This document shows, in pieces, positions 8,705-14,222 of a stretch of 14,222 nt of DNA. The stretch is from Candidatus Sphingobacterium stercoripullorum. GTDB lineage: Bacteria > Bacteroidota > Bacteroidia > Sphingobacteriales > Sphingobacteriaceae. The position numbers and the translations under genes are program-made. Position 1 is the stretch's first letter. Each line of letters starts with the position of its first letter. The stretch lies in the NCBI GenBank assembly GCA_019114715.1, contig DXEZ01000114.1, positions 1-14,222 of the forward strand, read 5' to 3'. The notes under the pieces are model-generated. The model saw nothing but the letters and a program-made list of their open reading frames with translations. It had not been told where the DNA came from and searched no databases.

Positions 8705-10042
8705 ATGAGATACATAATTATATTAATAACAGCAATACTGTTCATTTTCACTGCTTGCAAAAAGAATGATGTGGATCAACTTTTTGATGGAAATCCAGAA
8801 GCCCGTGTTTCAGATACTTTGAAGCTTGTGAAAGATGAATTAGTTTCAGCCGAATATGGATGGATTGGAGGAATTCAAACTGGAAGTCGTGGAGGTTATG
8901 GTTTCTATATGCATTTCAAAGAAAATGATGAAGTTGAGATGCTTAGCGACTTTTCCGATGAAACAGCTTCAGAACTTCAATCTTCTACATATAGGCTTTC
9001 ATTTAACTTCTTTACATCGTTAGTGTTTGATACTTATAATTATATCACATTAATGCATGATCCTGTTCCAGGAGTAGCTGGAGGTGCTGCAGGATCTGGC
9101 TATAGGAGTGATATTGAATATTCATTTCAAAGAATTAGTGGTGATAGTATAATTTTTTCAGGGAAAAAATATAAGCATCCATTAATCCTAATAAGAGCCA
9201 GTAAAGAGGAGCAAGAGTCTTATTTAAATGGTAAGCTAAAGGATTTTAAAAATCAATTTAAAGAGTTTTATAATGACAACTATCAGTTTGCATATTTAGG
9301 TGAGGAAGGTCAAAGTCGTTTTGGAGTCGAGCTAGATTACGATAGGAAGTCTATACAAATAAGTAAGATAAATGAACAATCGGGAATAGACACCGTTATA
9401 GCGGTTCCTTTTTATTATACTCCAAATTCAATTGAATTGATTAACGGACCTGAATGGAACAATAAGGTAATAACTGGACTTCAACTGGGATCAAATAATG
9501 CTTTAGATATTGTTTATAAGGATGGCGATCGCGAGGCTTTAAATACACAAGGTTTGCCCTTGTATGATATTACTGAGGTTTTTAATTATAATAAAAACTT
9601 CAACAAAGTGATATGGAGAACCATTCCTGAAGTAAATGAGACTAAGCATATTTACGAAGAAATGAGTGACTTGTTTTTAGCTTCAGGTAGACAAATCAAT
9701 GAAATGTATTTTGAATTAAGGAGTAGTACAGCCGCTAGGTTTTACATTCACTATACAGCAATTTCAAGTGGTTCAGATTTTATAGCTGAAGCTACCTATA
9801 GGTACAGGTTAGAAGGAGATAGGCTTTTTATCACCCATGATGAGAATAATGGAAACTGGGATACAAGAAGCACCCAAATTAGACCTGCGGATGAGTTGTT
9901 TGGAAAAGGGAATAAAAATGACGAGCGTGAGTTTGTAATAGAATGGACTACAAGTTCCGATAAGTCAGTAAAGATTCCTATTGGAGCAATAAGATCAGTA
10001 GATACGCCAGAGTCTTTAATATATGGAGCGCTTGGTAAGTGA
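8705..10042 (+). CDS. DUF4302-type lipoprotein
   Basis: This 445-residue lipoprotein has a short signal peptide ending in the lipobox FTAC (cysteine 18), followed by KKNDVDQLFDG. The stretches DTLKLVKDELVSAEYGWIGG, GGYGFYMHF and FDTYNYITLMHDPVPG, and the Gly-rich GVAGGAAGSGY, resemble the DUF4302 family of Bacteroidota lipoproteins. That family sits next to SusC/SusD and HExxH lipoproteins and has no established biochemical role. No catalytic motif is evident; the sequence looks mostly beta with a helical piece around LNGKLKDFKNQFKEFYND (about 174-191). It is the last gene of the operon, six bases after the metallohydrolase and 26 before a terminator hairpin. A surface accessory subunit that binds substrate or scaffolds the importer is the most likely role. 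I assigned the family from remembered sequence features, not by a search. Confidence 0.8.
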   Translation: MRYIIILITAILFIFTACKKNDVDQLFDGNPEARVSDTLKLVKDELVSAEYGWIGGIQTGSRGGYGFYMHFKENDEVEMLSDFSDETASELQSSTYRLSFNFFTSLVFDTYNYITLMHDPVPGVAGGAAGSGYRSDIEYSFQRISGDSIIFSGKKYKHPLILIRASKEEQESYLNGKLKDFKNQFKEFYNDNYQFAYLGEEGQSRFGVELDYDRKSIQISKINEQSGIDTVIAVPFYYTPNSIELINGPEWNNKVITGLQLGSNNALDIVYKDGDREALNTQGLPLYDITEVFNYNKNFNKVIWRTIPEVNETKHIYEEMSDLFLASGRQINEMYFELRSSTAARFYIHYTAISSGSDFIAEATYRYRLEGDRLFITHDENNGNWDTRSTQIRPADELFGKGNKNDEREFVIEWTTSSDKSVKIPIGAIRSVDTPESLIYGALGK

Positions 10043-10068
10043 TTTAGTTAAATGTAGATGAGTCTTTT

Positions 10069-10106
10069 AATAAAGCACCTCTGGGGATACCTAGAGGTGC
10101 TTTATT
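10069..10106. terminator. Probable bidirectional intrinsic terminator
   Basis: A perfect 14-bp inverted repeat has its left arm AATAAAGCACCTCT at 10069-10082 and its right arm at 10093-10106, with a ten-base loop. On the + strand the right arm ends in TTTATTTT. On the - strand the arm ends in TTTATTAAAAG, so it can serve both directions. It lies between the convergent DUF4302-type gene and the pseudouridine synthase gene and probably ends both transcripts. Confidence 0.85.
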
Positions 10107-10141
10107 TTACTGCAAATAGCAAATCCTCCATGTTGTTTATT

Positions 10142-11824
10142 CTAAAAAGGAGCTTCGACTTTGAACTCTACTCTTTTTAAGGTTACCGGATGAATGAAAC
10201 TTATATACTCTGCATGCAAAAATAAGCGCTCATCTCTTTTCCCATATAAATCATCTCCTACTATGGCGCATGAGAGCCCATTAGGATGTGCTGCGTGTAC
10301 TCGTAATTGATGTGTTCGCCCAGTAATTGGGAAAAAGTGCACTCTAGTTTTATAGTCAGAATAATCAAGAACTTGGTAGTGTGTGCGAGCATCCTTTCCA
10401 TGCTCATAACATACCAGCTGCATCGGTCTATTATCTAAGTCTACACGTAATGGTAGATTAATCTCTCCATTTTTTTGAGCTAAACGACCTTCTAAAACAG
10501 CTATGTACCTTTTCTGAATTCTATTATCAAGGAATTGCTTTTGTAGGAATGTATAATAGTCTTTTGTCTTTGCGAAGATTATTATTCCAGAAGTGGCCAT
10601 ATCCAGCCTGTGCACTATCCATAGCGTCTCGATATCAGGGTACTGTTTAGCTAATTCTATTTGGACTGAAGGCAGGTTTTGCTTTCCTGGCACTGATAAT
10701 ACATTGGGTTGTTTATTGATGATTATTACCGCCTCATCTTCAAAGACAATATCAAATAGCTTTGATGGTGCCTGAATTAAAGATAGGGGGTTTGGATCTA
10801 CAGATAGGCCTAAGAGCATATGATTGAGTATGGGCTCACACTTGCTCTTGCAGCTTGGGTAATAATTCCCGTGAAAACGAATTTCTGAGCTGGGTGATTT
10901 TCCCCACCAATATTCAGCCATAGCAATGGGTTTCATACCATTTTTATAAGCGTAGTTTAGCAGTTTAGGTGCAGCACAAGCGCCAGCACCTGAAGGAGGA
11001 ATACGATGCTTGAAAATATCCAGTAAACTAGCTTTTTGTCCTGCGTAGTTTAAAAACTCATAGTGAGCAAAAAGTTTGTTTTGAAGTGCAGCAGATCGGA
11101 GTTTTCTTTCTTCTTTTAAGTTAGCTATACGTCTATTGTGCTTGTCTATTGCTGATTTTAGTGGCTTTAACCTTTTCTTCCAATGTGCTTTAATAGTTTT
11201 AAAAATATACTGATCGTAATGGCTTTGATTTTCTAGATTTTGATACAGCTCCAGTGTTTTGGTGGATTCGAGGTTATCGTCAGCTTGCTTCCTCAATTTT
11301 TTTCTACTAGCCTTATTGGCTTTATGAAGTGCTTTAAAGTCTTTTATATGATTGTCTACGCTACAAGCTAGCCAATCGTATTTCTTATTTAACACCTTTA
11401 ATTGAGGGGCCTTAGCTAGCAGCTCTATAGTTTGATTGATTGCAGAGATTTGTTTTTCTTCCTTAATGAAAAATCCGTTCTCATCCAGGTGGTCGTAAAC
11501 TGGTGGAACAAAATAGGAGCTATAAAGGCTGTTTTCTAATTTACCTGAATACGCTGCTAAAAAGCCTATTTCTCCATTTTTTTGTTCAACAATCAACACT
11601 CCAAACATTTTACCACTAGCTGCTGCGGTTTTTGGATCGGTTAAGCCAAAGTCGTGGGAGAATCCATTTTGACTTTTTAAATAATCTTGAACCTGCTGGC
11701 TCGCTAGTTTTGCCAGTTCATGCGGTCTATAATCAAAAGGGTAGGTGAAGTTCTCAGGCAGTGCAATACCTTTAATATCAGAGCTGAATTTATGAAAATA
11801 TTTATTCGTCGTGCAATTATCCAT
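10142..11824 (-). CDS. RluA family pseudouridine synthase with long N-terminal extension
   Basis: This enzyme isomerises uridine to pseudouridine in rRNA or tRNA. The chosen start (ATG at 11824, preceded by AAAGGA) gives 560 residues; an in-frame ATG at 11929 would add 35 residues that look unlike a conserved N-terminus. The catalytic domain occupies about 355-560, with HRLDMATSGI at 405-414 (catalytic aspartate 408) and TGRTHQLRVH at 501-510, both standard RluA signatures. The first 350 residues are unusual for RluA enzymes. They include a predicted coiled coil at about 165-250 rich in Lys, Arg and Glu, then a Cys-containing module with GAGACAAPKLL (C283) and SCKSKC (C325, C329). Similar long RluA proteins are known in Bacteroidota and some gammaproteobacteria, without a classical S4 domain. 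The RNA target is unknown. Convergent to the importer operon and unrelated to it in function. Confidence 0.92.
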   Translation of the reverse strand: MDNCTTNKYFHKFSSDIKGIALPENFTYPFDYRPHELAKLASQQVQDYLKSQNGFSHDFGLTDPKTAAASGKMFGVLIVEQKNGEIGFLAAYSGKLENSLYSSYFVPPVYDHLDENGFFIKEEKQISAINQTIELLAKAPQLKVLNKKYDWLACSVDNHIKDFKALHKANKASRKKLRKQADDNLESTKTLELYQNLENQSHYDQYIFKTIKAHWKKRLKPLKSAIDKHNRRIANLKEERKLRSAALQNKLFAHYEFLNYAGQKASLLDIFKHRIPPSGAGACAAPKLLNYAYKNGMKPIAMAEYWWGKSPSSEIRFHGNYYPSCKSKCEPILNHMLLGLSVDPNPLSLIQAPSKLFDIVFEDEAVIIINKQPNVLSVPGKQNLPSVQIELAKQYPDIETLWIVHRLDMATSGIIIFAKTKDYYTFLQKQFLDNRIQKRYIAVLEGRLAQKNGEINLPLRVDLDNRPMQLVCYEHGKDARTHYQVLDYSDYKTRVHFFPITGRTHQLRVHAAHPNGLSCAIVGDDLYGKRDERLFLHAEYISFIHPVTLKRVEFKVEAPF

Positions 11825-12068
11825 TAAGCAATCCTTTTTGCGAAGATAAAATAAAAATCGCTTTGTTGTAGTTCCATATTTGTATTTATGGACCCGATAG
11901 CATAGGTTTTCTTGTGGCTTTAATCTCAAGAGTTGAACTTAATTCTAATTGTGAAAACAAAAGCACATTTACATTGTTTTATTTATGTAATTAGATGTTT
12001 TAATGTCTAAGAAAACTTGAATAAGCTATAGGTTTTGCGTAAGTTTAAGGTGAAAACTTAATGTTAAA

Positions 12069-13019
12069 ATGAACAAAAAAAGGATAGGAAATTCAGAGTT
12101 AGAAATTGCACCAGTTGTATTTGGAGGAAATGTTTTTGGGTGGACATTGAATGAAAAAGACTCCCATAGAATATTAGATGGTTTTGTGGATAGAGGGCTG
12201 AACGCAATTGATACGGCGAATTCATACTCCCACTGGGTGGAAGGTAATGAAGGTGGGGAATCGGAGAAAATCATCGGTTCTTGGCTAAAAAATAAAGGCG
12301 GAAGAGATAACTACATCATTATGACTAAGGTGGGTAGTAGCTTTGGTGGAAAGAGTAAGCCGAATACCACCAAAGAGCATATCATCACCGAGGTAGATAA
12401 ATCCTTGAGGAGGTTGAACACAGATTATATCGATCTGTATCAGACGCATTACGACGATGGGGTTACACCTATCGAAGAAACTCTAGGGGCTTACCAGGAG
12501 CTTATAAAAGCAGGGAAAGTTCGCTATATAGGAGTATCCAATATATCTAGAGCGCGGTTAGAGGATAGCTTGAGAGTTAGCGAAGAGCTTAATCTCCCGA
12601 CTTATCAATCTCTGCAGCCACTCTATAACTTGTACAGTAGAGAACAATACGAGACAGAATATCTCCCAGTTGTAGAAAATAGTGGGATATCTGTATTGCC
12701 TTATTATTCCTTGGCAAGTGGCTTTTTAACGGGTAAGTATCGAGCCGATGATGATTTCAATCAGTCGTTAAGAAGTGAGGGGATAAAAAAGGAGTATTGG
12801 AACGACAAAGGGAAGAAGCTAATAGCCCAGCTTTTAGAGGCAGCAAAGGAATTTGGTGAAAGTCCTGCTGCGGTATCTTTAGCGTGGCTACTGGCCCAAA
12901 ATACGGTCACTGCTCCAATTGCAAGCGCAACAAAAGAATCACATATAGATGATTTTATTCAAGCAATCAAATTAAGCTCGGAATCATCAAAGAATCTAAA
13001 TGACATATTTAGAAAGTAA
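12069..13019 (+). CDS. Aldo/keto reductase
   Basis: This 316-residue cytoplasmic NADPH-dependent oxidoreductase belongs to the aldo/keto reductase superfamily, with a TIM-barrel fold. The catalytic tetrad is visible: D48 in AIDTANSYS, Y53, K87 in IMTKVGSS and H127 in LYQTHYDD. The N-terminal GGNVFGWTLNE and the later WVEGNEGGESEKIIGSWL place it in the YajO/Tas-like branch common in bacteria. VRYIGVSNIS (151-160) and IASATKESHIDD (284-295) are typical strand and cofactor-binding regions. The length is normal. The start at 12069 gives the usual short N-terminus. It reads divergently from the pseudouridine synthase gene across a 244-bp gap in which I see no confident promoter. It may share a transcript with dps, 35 bases on. 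The substrate is not predictable; reduction of reactive aldehydes is a common role. Confidence 0.93.
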   Translation: MNKKRIGNSELEIAPVVFGGNVFGWTLNEKDSHRILDGFVDRGLNAIDTANSYSHWVEGNEGGESEKIIGSWLKNKGGRDNYIIMTKVGSSFGGKSKPNTTKEHIITEVDKSLRRLNTDYIDLYQTHYDDGVTPIEETLGAYQELIKAGKVRYIGVSNISRARLEDSLRVSEELNLPTYQSLQPLYNLYSREQYETEYLPVVENSGISVLPYYSLASGFLTGKYRADDDFNQSLRSEGIKKEYWNDKGKKLIAQLLEAAKEFGESPAAVSLAWLLAQNTVTAPIASATKESHIDDFIQAIKLSSESSKNLNDIFRK

Positions 13020-13054
13020 ACAGAGTAAAATTATAATTTGTAATAAATAAATTT

Positions 13055-13528
13055 ATGAAAGCACAATTAGGAATTAAAGAAGCAGAAACTAAAAAAATTG
13101 CCAGCTTATTGAATAAAGTATTGGCAGATGAACACGTATTATATATTAAATCAAGAAACTCCCATTGGAATGTACAAAGTCCCGACTTCCATTCCATGCA
13201 TGCCTTTTTTGAGGAGATTTATGGAGAACTAGAGGTTACTATCGATGAGGTAGCTGAGCGTATTCGTACTATTGGACATTTTGCTGTAGGAACTATGGCT
13301 GAGTACTTGAAGCTCACTCAGCTGAAGGAAATGCAGTACAAAGGCCACGATGCTCAAGGCTACTTAAAAGAGCTTTTAGCCGACTTTGAAACTATTATCC
13401 AATCTCTTCGTGATCACATTGAAGATGTTGCCGAAAACACAAAAGATTGTGGAACGGAAGATTTCCTAATCGGCATATTGCAAAGACACGAAGCAAGAGC
13501 ATGGATGATTCGCTCACACTTAGCTTAA
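13055..13528 (+). CDS. dps: Dps family DNA-protecting ferritin-like protein
   Basis: This 157-residue protein is of the Dps family, which forms dodecamers that oxidise and store iron with hydrogen peroxide and so protect DNA. The ferroxidase ligands fit the family spacing: H37 in NSHWNV, H49 and E53 in MHAFFEEIYGEL, and D64 and E68 in IDEVAERI, matching the H-H-D-D-E positions of known Dps proteins with one conservative change (Glu at the third ligand). The Lys-rich start (MKAQLGIKEAETKK) is short, so DNA binding through a tail is uncertain. It lies 35 bases after the aldo/keto reductase gene and is followed by a terminator hairpin. Peroxide or stationary-phase control is usual for the family, but no OxyR or Fur site was recognised here. 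Confidence 0.94.
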   Translation: MKAQLGIKEAETKKIASLLNKVLADEHVLYIKSRNSHWNVQSPDFHSMHAFFEEIYGELEVTIDEVAERIRTIGHFAVGTMAEYLKLTQLKEMQYKGHDAQGYLKELLADFETIIQSLRDHIEDVAENTKDCGTEDFLIGILQRHEARAWMIRSHLA

Positions 13529-13553
13529 GCTGTCAGAATTAGTTGTTGATATT

Positions 13554-13587
13554 AAAGAAGGCTCGTATTTATGGGGTCTTCTTTTTT
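13554..13587 (+). terminator. Intrinsic terminator after dps
   Basis: AAAGAAGGCTC (13554-13564) pairs with GGGTCTTCTTT (13574-13584), using two G-T wobbles, around a nine-base loop. The right arm continues into a run of T to 13587. It lies 25 bases after the dps stop. The strand is set by the T run. Confidence 0.75.
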
Positions 13588-13691
13588 GCTTTTATAGGCA
13601 ATTATAGCCTCTATTTTTTAGGTATAATTGAATTCAGTACCTAATCTTATATTTATTTGCTATTTTCGCTCCTAATAGAAATCAAGTTATC

Positions 13692-14222
13692 ATGATAATA
13701 GAACCGAGAACTAGAGGATTTATTTGCCTGACTGCTCACCCTGAGGGAGCTTGGCAAAATGTAAAAAATCAAATTGATTATGTCAAAAGTCAGGGAAAGA
13801 ACGAAGATGGACCTAAAAAGGTTTTAGTAATTGGAGCCTCAACTGGATTTGGCCTTTCGTCACGTATAACTGCAGCCTTCGGATATGGTGCCTCTACCAT
13901 TGGGGTGTTTTTTGAAAAAAGCGCTAGCCGAGGTAGGCCTGCAACCGCAGGATGGTATAATTCCGCAGCTTTCGAACAGTTAGCTAAAGAAGAGGGTTTA
14001 TACGCTAAAAGTATCAATGGAGATGCTTTCTCAGATGAGATTAAAAAGCAAACTATCGATCTGATTAAAGCTGACTTAGGAAAAGTAGACTTAGTGGTTT
14101 ACTCCTTAGCATCGCCAAGACGTATTCACCCAAAAACAGGTGAGAAGTTAAGCTCTGTATTGAAACCCATAGGTGAATCATTTACGGATAAAACAGTGGA
14201 CTTTCACACTGGGGAAGTATCA
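13692..14222 (+). CDS. fabV: Trans-2-enoyl-ACP/CoA reductase FabV (3' end beyond window)
   Basis: The first 177 residues of about 400 are present; the gene runs off the right edge in frame. FabV is an NADH-dependent enoyl reductase that completes each cycle of fatty-acid elongation and is naturally insensitive to triclosan. The N-terminus MIIEPRTRGFICLTAHPEG, the cofactor loop GASTGFG (48-54), GWYNSAAF (87-94), SINGDAFSDEI (107-117) and YSLASPRR (137-144) are nearly invariant FabV signatures. The catalytic Tyr-x8-Lys lies in the missing half. The ATG at 13692 is fixed by the conserved N-terminus. A near-consensus Bacteroidota promoter may precede it: TTG at 13628-13630 and TTTATTTG at 13652-13659 with a 21-base spacer, one mismatch from TAnnTTTG, so the gene probably has its own promoter behind the dps terminator. 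Confidence 0.95.
   Translation, partial: MIIEPRTRGFICLTAHPEGAWQNVKNQIDYVKSQGKNEDGPKKVLVIGASTGFGLSSRITAAFGYGASTIGVFFEKSASRGRPATAGWYNSAAFEQLAKEEGLYAKSINGDAFSDEIKKQTIDLIKADLGKVDLVVYSLASPRRIHPKTGEKLSSVLKPIGESFTDKTVDFHTGEVS

Noticed and set aside
11825..11929. 35-residue N-terminal extension of the pseudouridine synthase from an ATG at 11929
   Set aside because: The added residues are basic and low in conserved character, while the inner ATG at 11824 is preceded by AAAGGA at a good distance.
12061..12072. Tiny frame ATG-TTA-AAA-TGA overlapping the aldo/keto reductase start
   Set aside because: At three codons it is too short to judge and is most likely chance, although the ATGA overlap looks like translational coupling.
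13594..13619. Second hairpin with a T run between dps and fabV
   Set aside because: The stem is only AGGC/GCCT with a bulge. The stronger terminator at 13554-13587 already explains the end of the dps transcript.
14018..14222. fabV as a truncated pseudogene
   Set aside because: The frame is open and fully conserved up to the last base; the missing half is due to the window edge.

Overview
The window is AT-rich DNA from a member of the Bacteroidota. The evidence is a FecR-type anti-sigma factor, a SusC-family TonB-dependent transporter with an N-terminal STN domain, a SusD-family lipoprotein, two further Bacteroidota-type lipoproteins and a FabV-type enoyl reductase. A free-living, possibly marine, lineage of Cytophagia or Flavobacteriia seems likely, but this is inference and the sequence does not fix the genus.

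Layout. Positions 1 to about 650 hold no gene. They hold a degenerate tandem array with a period of about 135 bp and a higher-order period of about 270 bp, running off the left edge. Then come five co-directional genes on the + strand: fecR-like (791-1966), susC-like with STN domain (2057-5773), susD-like (5784-7277), a zinc metallohydrolase lipoprotein with an HEFTH motif (7298-8698), and a DUF4302-type lipoprotein (8705-10042). They end at a perfect 14-bp hairpin (10069-10106). On the far side, facing it on the - strand, is a long RluA-family pseudouridine synthase (10142-11824). Divergent from that gene are an aldo/keto reductase (12069-13019) and a Dps ferritin-like protein (13055-13528), followed by a terminator hairpin (13554-13587). 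The window ends inside fabV (13692 to the edge).

How the genes work together. The first block is a self-contained outer-membrane uptake unit. SusC and SusD form the lidded importer. The HExxH lipoprotein is expected to cleave a substrate, most likely protein or peptide, at the cell surface. The DUF4302 lipoprotein is probably an accessory surface subunit. The STN domain of SusC and the FecR protein form the two ends of a transenvelope signalling path that normally ends in an ECF sigma factor. No sigma factor gene lies directly upstream of fecR; the repeat array occupies that place. The right half is housekeeping and stress-related: RNA modification, carbonyl reduction, iron/DNA protection and the last step of fatty-acid elongation.

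No clearly new defence or mobile system is visible. The items most worth attention are the upstream repeat array, the orphan FecR, the compact importer/peptidase operon of unknown substrate, and the Cys-containing N-terminal extension of the pseudouridine synthase.
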